From Corynebacterium ammoniagenes DSM 20306 (GTDB taxonomy: Bacteria; Actinomycetota; Actinomycetes; Mycobacteriales; Mycobacteriaceae), in the NCBI RefSeq assembly GCF_001941425.1, contig NZ_CP009244.1, positions 930,001 to 994,000 of the forward strand: a stretch of 64,000 bases of DNA. Reading direction: 5' to 3'. The notes under the pieces were generated by a model that had not been told where the DNA came from, searched no databases, and saw only the letters and a list, made by a program, of their open reading frames with translations. The number at the start of each line of letters is the position of its first letter. The first letter of the stretch is position 1. The position numbers were made by a program, and so were the translations under genes. This document shows, piece by piece, positions 15,771 through 25,200 of this stretch.

Positions 15771-17213
15771 CTAGACGTTGTAGTACAGCTCGAATTCCTT
15801 CGGGGACGGTCCCTGGCGTAGTGGTTGGATTTCGCGGTCGAATTTGAGGCGGGCATAGGCGTCAAGGAAGTCTTCGCTCATGACGTTGCCGGCGGTGAGG
15901 AACTCGTGGTCTTTTTCGAGGGCATCGAGGGATGCTTCCAGCGAGTGAGGCACACGCGGGATGTCTTTGAGCTCTTCTGGTTCCAGCTCGTAGAGGTCTT
16001 TATCGACGGGCTCGCCGGGTTCGATGCGGTTGATGATGCCGTCGATGCCTGCCATTAGCTGTGCAGTAAATGCGAGGTAAGGGTTAGCTGATGGGTCCGG
16101 GGCGCGGAACTCGATGCGCTTGGCGGCAGGGTTATCGCCGGTTAGTGGGATACGGATTGCGGCTGAGCGGTTGGACTGGGAGTACGCCAGGTTAACTGGT
16201 GCTTCGAAACCGGAGTACAGGCGGCGGTAGGAGTTCACCGTCGGGTTGGTCAGTGCCAATACTGCGGGAGCGTGCTTGAGAAGGCCGCCGATGTAGTAGC
16301 GGGCCATATCGGAAAGTCCTGCGTATCCGGTCTCATCATAGAAAAGTGGCTTGCCGTCTTTCCACAGGGATTGGTGGGCGTGCATGCCGGAGCCGCCATC
16401 GCCAGCTAATGGCTTGGGCATAAAGGTCGCAGTTTGACCGTGTGCTTCAGCAGTATTGCGAACGATGTACTTAAACGCCTGCATGTCATCGCCAGCGTGC
16501 AGCAAGTCGGAGTACTTGTAGTTAACTTCCTGGATACCGCCGGTTGCTACCTCGTGGTGGAAGCGTTCAATTTCAAAACCGATTTGCTCCAAGTTGTAGA
16601 CAATGTCATCGCGGACAGGGATGGTCTTGTCATAAGGAGCGACAGGGAAGTAGCCGTCGTTGATGCGGATCTGGTTGCCGCGGTTGGGGCTGCCATCCAT
16701 CATGGTTTCCTCGCCGGAGCGCCACCAACCTTCATCCGAGTCCACGTGGTGGAAGGAATGGTTCACGCCAGAGGAATAGCGGACGGAATCAAAGACATAG
16801 AACTCTGCTTCCGCACCGATGGAACATGTATCGGCAATACCGGTTTCCTTTAAGTACTCCTGCGCATTTTGCGCGATAGAGCGAGGATCGCGGCTATACG
16901 AGGTCTGGGAGAGGGGATCGCGGACAAAGAACTGCATATTAATGGTCTTGTGTTCGCGGAAGGGATCGACATAGGCCGTGAGTGGATCCGGGACTAGGAT
17001 CATGTCGGATTTATCCACGGTGGCAAAGCCGGGGATGGAGGAGCCATCGAAAGCAAAGCCCTCGATGGCTGTCTCCTCCGACAGCAAGCGAGCTGGCACT
17101 GTTAATGCGTGCTCAGCGCCGAAAATATCGCTGAAGCGGATATCCAAATAGCGCACCTCCTCAGCCTGGATAAATTCGATGACATCTTGCACTGAGGAAG
17201 CTTTTAAGCTCAC
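15771..17213 (-). CDS. glnA: glutamine synthetase type I
   Basis: 480 aa. It makes glutamine from glutamate, ammonia and ATP. All GSI blocks are present: 'DGSSIPGF' near residue 56, 'GAEAEFYVFD' (metal-binding Glu) near 135, 'NYKYSDLLHAGDD', 'KPLAGDGGSGMHAHQSLW' (ATP and glutamate site), 'NPTVNSYRRL', 'NRSAAIRIP' and 'EFRAPDPSANPYL'. 'DKDLYEL' near residue 408 contains the Tyr that GlnE adenylylates in GSI-beta enzymes, so activity is probably under nitrogen control. The gene lies 51 bp downstream of an ornithine-cyclodeaminase-family gene on the same strand and is likely cotranscribed with it. That raises the alternative that this is an amine-catabolic paralogue rather than the main housekeeping enzyme. 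The 3' end has degenerate copies at about 13.9-14.1 kb and 11.9-12.0 kb. Confidence 0.95.
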   Translation of the reverse strand: MSLKASSVQDVIEFIQAEEVRYLDIRFSDIFGAEHALTVPARLLSEETAIEGFAFDGSSIPGFATVDKSDMILVPDPLTAYVDPFREHKTINMQFFVRDPLSQTSYSRDPRSIAQNAQEYLKETGIADTCSIGAEAEFYVFDSVRYSSGVNHSFHHVDSDEGWWRSGEETMMDGSPNRGNQIRINDGYFPVAPYDKTIPVRDDIVYNLEQIGFEIERFHHEVATGGIQEVNYKYSDLLHAGDDMQAFKYIVRNTAEAHGQTATFMPKPLAGDGGSGMHAHQSLWKDGKPLFYDETGYAGLSDMARYYIGGLLKHAPAVLALTNPTVNSYRRLYSGFEAPVNLAYSQSNRSAAIRIPLTGDNPAAKRIEFRAPDPSANPYLAFTAQLMAGIDGIINRIEPGEPVDKDLYELEPEELKDIPRVPHSLEASLDALEKDHEFLTAGNVMSEDFLDAYARLKFDREIQPLRQGPSPKEFELYYNV

Positions 17214-17264
17214 TGTAAAAACACGCCTTCGTGTGTGATTGTTGGTTTGTTGATTACGGACAGA

Positions 17265-18422
17265 TTATGAAAGTGCTGGGATATCCCACAAATTCAGTGG
17301 GGTACCCAAGTTCTTATCCAATGCCTGGTGGTAGACATCTGTTGCCCATGCTACGTCTTCCACGGGCATGCCACCGATGGAATAGAAGAAGATTTCTTCA
17401 TCATTGCTACGACCGGGGGTATTGCCATCGGCGATGGAGCCGATATTGGCGATGTCAGATTCTTTCAAGGTTCCTTCTTGGACCATGTCCCACCAGCGGT
17501 TGCCGGGGATTCCGAGCAGACGCTCGTAGGTGACATCAGGGCCGTTTTCGTTAAACCACTCGGCGTAAAGCCCCTTGTAATCCACGACCAGGCGGGCGCC
17601 GCCGGAGGTGATGAAGTCATCATCGAAACGCGCTGCCGCGGGGGCGAGTACGAGCGCGCCGGGCTTGAGCCAATCCTTGTTGAAGTAAGGAAAGCCCTTG
17701 GGGCCATCTTGGGAAGTGGATGTACCAGCGATGAGGATATCGGAATTCTCGATAGCCTCTTGCTCAGTTTCCACAACAGTGAATTCGATACCTGGGTGCG
17801 TTTCACGCAGGTAAGTCGCTGTGCGCTCCGTGGATTCCGGGGTGCGGCCTTTAATCTTAACGCGCTTAATCGATGGGCGCTGGGTAATCGAGGAGGCCAA
17901 GATGGTGCGCGACATAACGCCTGGACCGATGATGCCGACTTCCTCGGCGTTCTCCACGGCCAAGTGCTTTACACCGACTGCTGGAACTGCGCCGGTGCGG
18001 TAGGCGGAGAGCAAGTTAGCGGACATAATTGCCTTGGGCGCGCCCGTGACCGTGTCATTGAGAACAAACACGTGGATGGAGCGTGGCAGGTCATGCTTGC
18101 GGTTTTCGGCATTGGAGCCGTACCACTTCACGCCGGTGTTGTTGAAGCGACCGCCGATGTAAGCGGGCATCGCCATGAAGCGACGGTCCGGGCCATTAGC
18201 CGGCATGCCGTCATGTTCTGGATTATCAGGGAAGTTGATCTGCGCACCGTGGGAGTTCGCGGATGCGCCTGCCATGCGGTAGTCGCCTTTATCCAAAAGA
18301 ACCAGGGTTTCTTCCATGGTTTCTACGCACTTCGCGGCGTCGGTAACGCCAGCGTCGATCATGTCCTGCTCAGACAACCAAATCAGGTCAATTTGAGTAC
18401 TAGCTTGCTCACTTGCGCTCAT
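17265..18422 (-). CDS. ornithine cyclodeaminase/mu-crystallin family protein ('tyramine oxidase subunit B' type)
   Basis: About 385 aa from MSASEQASTQ (18422), preferred over an ATG at 18446 because GGAAG lies 7 bases before it. The family fold is NAD(P)-binding: 'VGIIGPGVMSRTIL' is the dinucleotide loop and 'KIKGRTPEST' ends the second strand. N-terminal 'MAMPAYIGG' and 'TGVKWYGSN' are the substrate-side motifs of the ornithine cyclodeaminase family, and 'LLSAYRTGAVPAVG' is strongly conserved. Long actinobacterial members like this one are named tyramine oxidase subunit B in databases, but the enzymology of the family is broader (imine reduction, lyase reactions). It is probably the first gene of a two-gene operon with glnA. 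Confidence 0.8.
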   Translation of the reverse strand: MSASEQASTQIDLIWLSEQDMIDAGVTDAAKCVETMEETLVLLDKGDYRMAGASANSHGAQINFPDNPEHDGMPANGPDRRFMAMPAYIGGRFNNTGVKWYGSNAENRKHDLPRSIHVFVLNDTVTGAPKAIMSANLLSAYRTGAVPAVGVKHLAVENAEEVGIIGPGVMSRTILASSITQRPSIKRVKIKGRTPESTERTATYLRETHPGIEFTVVETEQEAIENSDILIAGTSTSQDGPKGFPYFNKDWLKPGALVLAPAAARFDDDFITSGGARLVVDYKGLYAEWFNENGPDVTYERLLGIPGNRWWDMVQEGTLKESDIANIGSIADGNTPGRSNDEEIFFYSIGGMPVEDVAWATDVYHQALDKNLGTPLNLWDIPALS

Positions 18423-18799
18423 AGTCTCACTTCCAGGTGTTGGCACATCTGCGAGTCCAAAACGCTGTTTCCAGCAAAACGACCCGCCGATGTGCGATTG
18501 CGAAATCTAAGGTCTACGTTGTGCAGCCTATAGAAGTATCGAAAAGAATGTTTCGCTTACCTACAGAAAAAGCAGTGTTTAAAAAGCGCCGATCCCCCGG
18601 TTACACTCCGGCTTTGCCTGAACAAGCGTTCAAAAAATCGTATGCTGCGGAAATGCCCTATAACAGGGGTGAAAGCATGGTTAGAGTTGGCTTTGCTTTG
18701 GGGTGTTCGCGAAAATCCAGCTACCAAACTTGAATCTTTATGTCGTCCTCTGGCCGGTTGCATTTTGACTGGCAAAAGTATGTGTAGGAGCTGTGTGCA
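18423..18799. other. divergent intergenic region
   Basis: About 380 bp between the ornithine-cyclodeaminase-family gene (leftward) and the Excalibur gene (rightward). No convincing gene on either strand. It must hold both promoters; the rightward -10 box is listed separately. No RNA motif recognised. Confidence 0.4.
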
Positions 18800-18805
18800 T
18801 ACTAT
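18800..18805 (+). promoter_or_regulatory. -10 box placed for a leaderless mRNA
   Basis: TACTAT ends 9 bases before the ATG at 18815. Transcription starting 7-10 bases after the box would begin at or next to the start codon, and there is no Shine-Dalgarno sequence in between. This arrangement is common in corynebacteria. Confidence 0.55.
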
Positions 18806-18814
18806 CTTTTACGT

Positions 18815-19363
18815 ATGTATAAAAGAATAATTACTGCACTCGTTGCAGGTACGCTTACCCTGTCCGTGGTTCCCGTTGCACATGCTGACGAACCTGATCT
18901 TGGTACCAACCAAGAGGTCACCGAAAATCAAAGTGCTCAGTCCTCGAGCGAGGACACTTCAAGCACCGACACTTCAAGCTCGGATGACGGAGTGCAGGGT
19001 GGATCAAGTGTTGAAACATTCGTAGCCGTCGCGGTGATCGCGGGTGTAGCTGCAGCTATTGGCGGCGGAGTCCACTGGGCAGTTCAGCAACGAATCATCC
19101 CCAACCCTCTCCCTGGAATTATCCCGACCCCACCTGCACCAAAGAAGCCTCAGGTACAAAAGGCCGTGGCGAAGCCAGCTCCTGTGCCAGCACCTAAGGC
19201 GAACCCGGCACCGGTACGTCGCCCCGTGCCCGCCGTCGGTTACCAGAACTGTACGGATGTGTGGAATAAACTCGGGCGCTCGATTTACCCGAGGGACGCT
19301 GGTTTCCAGTCCAAATTTGATCGCGATGGCGATGGCGTAGGTTGCGAAAGAGACCCACGTTAA
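18815..19363 (+). CDS. secreted Excalibur calcium-binding domain protein
   Basis: 182 aa. A Sec signal peptide (MYKRIITALVAGTLTLSVVP...AHA, cleavage near 24) is followed by a Ser/Asp-rich stretch, a hydrophobic segment near residues 68-92 that could anchor it, and a Pro/Ala/Lys-rich linker typical of wall-spanning regions. The C-terminal Excalibur domain begins 'YQNCTDVW' and ends 'FDRDGDGVGCE', with the DxDxDG calcium loop and the two conserved cysteines. The domain is common in secreted Gram-positive proteins, but its exact role is unknown. A second Excalibur gene faces it from the right and the two share a bidirectional terminator. Confidence 0.85.
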   Translation: MYKRIITALVAGTLTLSVVPVAHADEPDLGTNQEVTENQSAQSSSEDTSSTDTSSSDDGVQGGSSVETFVAVAVIAGVAAAIGGGVHWAVQQRIIPNPLPGIIPTPPAPKKPQVQKAVAKPAPVPAPKANPAPVRRPVPAVGYQNCTDVWNKLGRSIYPRDAGFQSKFDRDGDGVGCERDPR

Positions 19364-19393
19364 AAAATCTGATTAATAGTCCTAGAAATAAGT

Positions 19394-19436
19394 AGTGAGC
19401 AGTGCTCCGGAGAAAAACCGGACACTGCTCACTTTT
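19394..19436. terminator. bidirectional terminator between two Excalibur genes
   Basis: A near-perfect hairpin, AGTGAGCAGTG.CTCCGG / CCGGA.CACTGCTCACT, with an AGAAAAA loop followed by TTTT on the + strand. It lies between the convergent Excalibur genes and can serve both. Confidence 0.85.
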
Positions 19437-19447
19437 GGTTCCTGGTC

Positions 19448-20251
19448 TTATTCGCAGGCGACACCGTCGCCGTCACGGTCCAATTTAGGGGCGTAACCAG
19501 GAGAGCCGATGTATAGGGGAGCTGCACCCGCCGCGCGAACTGCAGAACAGTTCTGGTAGTACACGGACGGAGATTCCTGGATTACCGGAGCAGCGGGTTG
19601 TTGGTAGAACTGCTGTTGAACCGGCTCCGGGGTAGGTGTGTAGACAGGCTGACGCTCTTGGTGGATTTCCTCAACATAGGGCTCTTCCACTGGCTCCTCA
19701 GTTGTTGGTTCAGCGGTAGGAGTTGATGAAGTCGTAGAGGAAGTGGTCGAAGTCGTGCTGGTCGTTGACGTTGTAGATGTCATCGAACTTGTAGTTGTAC
19801 TCGACGTTGTTTTCTCTGATGTCGTGGTCGGCGCAACGGAAGAAGTTTCTGGAGCCACAGGTTCGGAGGAAGCAGGATTCTCTGGTGTAAAAATGGAGAC
19901 AGCTGCAAAAGCGAGGAAACTGATGAAGGCTACCCATCCCCAGCGGCGCTTGACCGGTGTGGGTTCCGGGATCGAATCACCCATGCCCGCAATCACGGTG
20001 TGGTCGGTAGCCGGATCAAGATATTCACGCCACTGTTCGTGTGCCTGAGCACTTTGTGCATATTCCTTCTGGGCCTTCTTATCCCTGGATTCGCAGTAGA
20101 ACCACCAAGCTCCGGGAATAAAGAAACCTAGCGCGCCAAATAGTATTTCCCAGTCCTCCTGAGTTGTGAGGACTGCTAATACGGTAAATGCAGCGAGGAG
20201 TATAGACGCTGAGGCTAAAATCCGAGCAGCGAGCTTGAATAATCGACCCAT
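19448..20251 (-). CDS. membrane-anchored Excalibur domain protein with Thr/Ser-rich stalk
   Basis: 267 aa. Two N-terminal hydrophobic segments (about 8-28 and 35-52) are followed by a cytoplasmic-like charged segment ('KKAQKEYAQSAQAHEQWREYL'), a third membrane segment near 106-122, and then an external Thr/Ser repeat stalk (about 138-180), a Pro/Gln-rich region and a C-terminal Excalibur domain ('YYQNCSAVRAAG' ... 'KLDRDGDGVACE'). The stalk codons are varied (mixed ACT/ACC/ACG and TCx), so the repeat is not a slippage tract. It probably presents the calcium-binding domain outside the membrane. Related in its last ~45 residues to the Excalibur protein on the other side of the shared terminator. 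Confidence 0.85.
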   Translation of the reverse strand: MGRLFKLAARILASASILLAAFTVLAVLTTQEDWEILFGALGFFIPGAWWFYCESRDKKAQKEYAQSAQAHEQWREYLDPATDHTVIAGMGDSIPEPTPVKRRWGWVAFISFLAFAAVSIFTPENPASSEPVAPETSSVAPTTTSEKTTSSTTTSSMTSTTSTTSTTSTTSSTTSSTPTAEPTTEEPVEEPYVEEIHQERQPVYTPTPEPVQQQFYQQPAAPVIQESPSVYYQNCSAVRAAGAAPLYIGSPGYAPKLDRDGDGVACE

Positions 20252-20428
20252 GTGAAGTTTTCCTTTCAGGCATGCTCAACAAACAGTAGGGAGGAGGGGG
20301 AGTTGAGCACTAAAGTGAACTAATAATATCCCATTTCTGCAGGTCTTCCTAAAAAATGAGGGCCTAAGAAGGTGAAGTTAGTTACAAAGGAACTCCACTA
20401 GTGCGATTTTAAATGGCCGTGCGTAACA

Positions 20429-22006
20429 CTAGAACCCGGATGAGCCACCCGCGCCAGAGAAGCCGGAGCTAAAGCCGGTGTTCGCACCGCCGCCGGAGGA
20501 GGCGGATTGGGCGGCGACGTTGCTGGAGTGCCAGGAACTAAGCGCCCAGAAGGGGACGAAGTCGTTGTAGCCATAGCCGGGGCGCCAATTTGGTGAGGTC
20601 AGGGCAGGGGCGGTCAGATCGGTGCTCTTGTCCTCGTCGATGTCGGTGAACTCTTGCTTGCGTAGCTGTTCCAGCGCGAGGCGGTAATCACTGAGCAAGA
20701 CCACGTATTGGTCGAGGAAGTCGGGCTCTTGCGTCGAATTCATCATGGAATCCGCACGATCGCGCAGCGTTTGCAGCTCGCGGTAGAGGCCGGATTCGGA
20801 GTCATCGAGAGCAACTTGCGCTTCCACCACGTCTTCGCGCAGCTCATGTAGTTCAGTACGGCGGGCGGTCTCATCGCCGTGCTCTAAGCGATAGAGCTTG
20901 TCGATGTTATCCTCCGCATAACTAACCTCCCTCGTCGTCAGCGCGGCTTCGTGGATTTTATCGGCGTTGTCGAGGAATTTCTTATCCGGATCCTGCGAGG
21001 TTAAGTTACCCAGCGCATCGACCTGGTTATGGATGTCGAAGAAGCGACGACGCACGGATTCCCACTGCGAGCGCATGGTGTTATCGGCAAATGGTGAGGT
21101 CAGCGAGTGCGCGCGGATATCGATTTCATCCAAGCGCGAGGCCAATTCAGCGTATTCTTTGCCCACCAGCGCCATTTCCGCACGCGCTTGGGCGATCCTT
21201 TTTGTCTTATAGCGGCGATATGCGCCCACGCTCATGCCGCCGGCAAAGACAACACCGGCGCCACCCACACCGGAGCCAACAAGCATGCCGCCGTAATCGC
21301 TATTGGCATCGTCGAAGCGGTCTTGTGCCAGAGTGGAAATATCGGTTGCTTCGTTCGCACCAGCGAATAGTCCTGCGGGAATATTATTATCTTTCACACC
21401 AGGTTTGACGGCATCGAGTGATTTATCCAGGTGCGAGCTATCGCGGAGGTCTAATGTTTCAGCCACGTCGTTGCCGGCGAAGACGAAAGCCTGGCGCGGG
21501 TCGAGACCGACGCCTACAATCAGGACGCCATCGGTGAAGTAGTCATCGCCGATAAGATCGGGGCGGTTATCGCGCAGGTATTCTTCGACCGTGTCATTGA
21601 CATTGTCATCATTTTCTTCAAAGACAATATAGTGCAGCTGCTCGACAACGGCGGGAACCTCAAGCCGCTCTACATCGCGTGCCATGCGCGCTTCATCCTC
21701 GGCGCTGAGCACACCTTGAGGATTATGAATCTCCGTGCTGAAGCTATTAGTAATTTCCGTGGCTGCGGTATCGGAAATTTCATAGTCTGCACGCTGGGGC
21801 GCATCGACAGCCATGCCCACACCTGTCGCTAAAGCACCACCACCCAATGCTGCCGAAGCGATGGAGATGCCGACCATCTTGCCCCAGCCAGGCTTGGACT
21901 GCTTATTTACCTGCTCGAGCTCGCGCTCAGTCAATGCCTGCTGTTCATCGGCCGGCGTGGTCTTTTGGGCGTCGTCCTTGGTGGGCTTCTTTTTCTGCGA
22001 GCTCAT
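20429..22006 (-). CDS. DUF5129 / TPM-like membrane protein
   Basis: About 525 aa from MSSQKKK (22006); a GTG 9 bp upstream is possible and neither has a strong ribosome-binding site. A charged cytoplasmic N-terminus precedes a membrane segment near residues 45-68. The external domain ('EIHNPQGVLSAEDEARMARDVERL', 'QLHYIVFEENDDNVNDTVEEYL', 'DGVLIVGVGLDPRQAFVFAG') resembles the TPM fold found in envelope proteins. A Gly-rich second membrane segment near 245-265 follows, then a long coiled-coil-like helical region, and a Gly/Ser-rich C-terminus. This layout matches the corynebacterial DUF5129 family. Function unknown; an envelope role is likely from its topology. Confidence 0.75.
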   Translation of the reverse strand: MSSQKKKPTKDDAQKTTPADEQQALTERELEQVNKQSKPGWGKMVGISIASAALGGGALATGVGMAVDAPQRADYEISDTAATEITNSFSTEIHNPQGVLSAEDEARMARDVERLEVPAVVEQLHYIVFEENDDNVNDTVEEYLRDNRPDLIGDDYFTDGVLIVGVGLDPRQAFVFAGNDVAETLDLRDSSHLDKSLDAVKPGVKDNNIPAGLFAGANEATDISTLAQDRFDDANSDYGGMLVGSGVGGAGVVFAGGMSVGAYRRYKTKRIAQARAEMALVGKEYAELASRLDEIDIRAHSLTSPFADNTMRSQWESVRRRFFDIHNQVDALGNLTSQDPDKKFLDNADKIHEAALTTREVSYAEDNIDKLYRLEHGDETARRTELHELREDVVEAQVALDDSESGLYRELQTLRDRADSMMNSTQEPDFLDQYVVLLSDYRLALEQLRKQEFTDIDEDKSTDLTAPALTSPNWRPGYGYNDFVPFWALSSWHSSNVAAQSASSGGGANTGFSSGFSGAGGSSGF

Positions 22007-22181
22007 ATCAACCACGGTAGTTTATTACGTTTCTTCTCGGCGACAGGATTTCCCGCTTGTCACAAACGGTGTTCGTTAACCGAGCCACATAAGTGGTAGT
22101 TGTTTCATCTACCTAACGTTGGCCAGATGTTGTTTTGCAGTTTGTTTTGGCGTAACTCTGTCTCGCTAACCTGCTCCCCGG

Positions 22182-22206
22182 CAGGTCCTTAAAGGGGACC
22201 TGTTTT
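22182..22206 (+). terminator. terminator-like hairpin in the leader of the phosphoesterase gene
   Basis: CAGGTCC-ttaaagg-GGACCTG followed by TTTTT on the + strand, 62 bp before the phosphoesterase start. No + strand gene lies upstream, so it would end either a short leader transcript (attenuation) or an unannotated small RNA. The upstream 100 bases are T/G-rich without a clear coding frame. Confidence 0.6.
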
Positions 22207-22268
22207 TGACGGGGGAATTGGGTTTTCTCCATGGGTATTGAACAACGACATAGAGGCGAGAAATCTAT

Positions 22269-25200
22269 ATGAAAACTAAATCGACTCGGCTGGCAGCATC
22301 ATTAGTTGCCGCGAGCGCGGTGACGGTCAGTCAAGTTGCCATGGTCCAAGCGGCTTATGGGCAAGACAACGTACAAGCAGATCTTCTAGATATTGAAATT
22401 TCTGAATCCGGAGCAGTTGATACTGCCCGTGATGTTCCCGCACGAGTCCAAGGGGAACCAGAATTTGCTATCGACCCAGCGCTGGAAGCTCCTGTTGCGA
22501 CTTTCGATGGCCAAGACGACGCTCTTCAGTTTGATATCGGCGATCAAGATGAAGCGCTATCCGATGGTTTCGCTGTGGAATGTACCTTCCGGCTCGATGG
22601 AGAGTTCGCCAGTGAAAAGAGCCTGTGCGCCAATAAGGAGGCTGGCGGTTTTGCCCTTGCGTTGTACGACAACCAGCTGTCTTTCATCATCAATGTTGGT
22701 TCCGGTTACCAGCAAGCTCGGGTAGAAGTTGATCCCGACCGCTGGTATCACGCCGTAGGTGTATGGAACGGTGAGGAAGCTCAGCTTTATCTCAACGGGG
22801 AACTCGCAGCGAGCAAGAAGACTTCCGGGGACTACAACGTGCCTACGGGAAACGCGGATTCCTTTACCGTCGGTGGTGACACTAACGGCCAAGACAAGCC
22901 ACAGTTGCTAGCCGATGCCTCCTTCCGCAACGCACGCCTGTTCTCGGAGCCAGTGACGCCATCTGAGATTTCGGCGCTCTACAGCGAATCTGGAGTCGAC
23001 AGCGACAAGAAGCTGGAATTAGCTTCGACCACTCCTGCTAGTGGAGACCACGTCAAAGACGCCGTAAAGCTCGATGTTGAATATGCCGATGACTCGTTGA
23101 TTAGCGGCGAGCCGGTCTACGAGCTCGATGGCGAGCCAGTAGAAGCAGGCCAGCTCATTGGACCAGGTCTGCTAGAAGGAGAGCATGAACTGCTCATCCA
23201 GGCCAAGGATGTATTTGGTGGAAGCATCACGGAGCGGATCAACTTCACCAGCGGAAATATTCCAGAAGGCGGCGGCACGGATACGGGCCAAGGTGACGGC
23301 CGTGTAACCCTATCCGCTATCGCGGATAACCCCTCCGGTGGGGACGTGGAAACAACCTTCACCAAGGGTGCAACCTCTACTCCTGAGGGCGGTTTCCAAG
23401 GTGTAGTCAGCGATCTTCCGGAGTCACTCGATTTTGAGTACCAGGAAGGTTCTGAGATTTCTGGCGGTCTGAAACCAGGCGATGACGAAAGTGCCCAGAC
23501 TGCGTCCACTCAGCAGATGCCTTTCCAGCGCTTTGACGTAGCACTTCCAGAAGACGGCTCTGAAGAAAACCAACTCGTGTGGAAGGGGCAGATTGACCCG
23601 AACCGCAGTGCGCGACTATTGGCGTGGAATACCGCTACCTCGACTTGGGATGAACTAGCGAGCGGCCGTGGCACCAACAACGGCGAGGCGAGCCTGAACG
23701 CAGACATCACCTCCGAGCACGTCGATGGCTCTACTGTCCACGCCATGGTCTTGGGCTATGACGTCTTCGCGGACGATATCCCGAATCGTGTCGAAGACAG
23801 CTTTGCAGATCCCAATGATTATGACTTCGCCATCTCGCACCACACTGATACCCAGTACATTGTCGAAGGTGCGGTAGAAAATGCCTCGCCAGAAGAACGC
23901 GCAGTGTGGAAGCAGTCCTACCTTGATGCCACACAATGGGTGGCCGATAACGCGGACGAGCGCAAAATTGCCTACCACGCGCACACCGGCGACATCATTG
24001 AAAACTGGATTCGGGAAACCAATGATGAAGACAACGCACGCAAAGAATTCGAAGTAGCATCGGAAGCCCAGCAAATCCTTGACGATGCAGAAATCGTCAA
24101 CGGTGTGCTTCCCGGCAATCACGATAACTGGACCGGACGCGATACCGGCCCAGATAACCTATACAACGAATACTTTGGCCCGGAGCGCTATGAAGCTCTT
24201 GAGCAAACCGCCGGCTGGCAAGCACGCGATGCCTCGCACCACCCGTGGAAAGAAGGCGACAACGATAACCACTATGACCTGTTCACGGCTGAGGGCCTTG
24301 AATTCGTAGTGGTCAGCCTTGGCTTTGACGTCACGCAAGAAGAAGCCGATTGGGCCGATAGCGTGCTCAAGCAGTACCCAGACCGCAACGCCATCGTTCT
24401 TACCCACGCTTACAACAAGCCAAGCAACTCCCCGGATGGCCGAGGAGCGATGCCGTCTCACGATGGAAATATTGTGCTCGAAAGCGTCGTGGAGAAAAAC
24501 CCCAATGTCTCGTTGGTGCTTTCTGGCCATGAGCACGGTGTATCCATTGTGACCCGCAAAGACGTCGGCGCCGAAGGCAACCACGTGACTGAGTTATTGG
24601 CCGATTATCAGTTCTACAAAGTGGGATCTGATGAGCTCGGTCTTACGGAAGTCGGTGGTTATGGCACTGATACTCCGCTGCAGTTTGGTGCGGCATTCCT
24701 GCGTCTGTTGCAATTTGATTTGGATGCCGGCGAGATGATCGTCGATACCTATTCACCGTTCCTCGACAACTTCGGGGCTACGGAATATGACGACCGTTCC
24801 CGCTATGACGGCACGGAAGACGATACTCGTCTTCCGGTACAGTTTGAAACGCGGAAAACGAGCTTTTCCACGGATGCCGTGACCTTGGTATCTGACACCG
24901 GGGAAGAAATCGGTAAAGCACAGGCGCGCTCTGGCTGGCCTGCACAGGTTAATTGGGCAGGCCTCGAATCCGACGAAGTTTATGCCTGGTATGCCACCAG
25001 CCGTGATATCGCTACTGGTGAAGAAGTTGAGCCAGGCGAAACCCGCCAGTTCGCGATCTTCACCGCACAGGATGCCGGTATCGATGCCGAAGCGCCGGAG
25101 CTAACAGTCCCCAACGAAGAGCTGGTTGTCGAAGCAGGCTCTCAGGCAGATCTTCTTGCTGGCGTTAGCGCCACCGATGGCGTTGATGGCGATCTCACCG

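Noticed and set aside
17328..18533. 401-codon open frame on the + strand opposite the ornithine-cyclodeaminase-family gene
   Set aside because: Antisense shadow of a well-supported gene; no ribosome-binding site, unnatural composition and no family match.
19710..19850. Ser/Thr repeat in the second Excalibur protein as a phase-variable tract
   Set aside because: The underlying codons are diverse, so there is no perfect nucleotide repeat for slippage; it is a protein-level low-complexity stalk.
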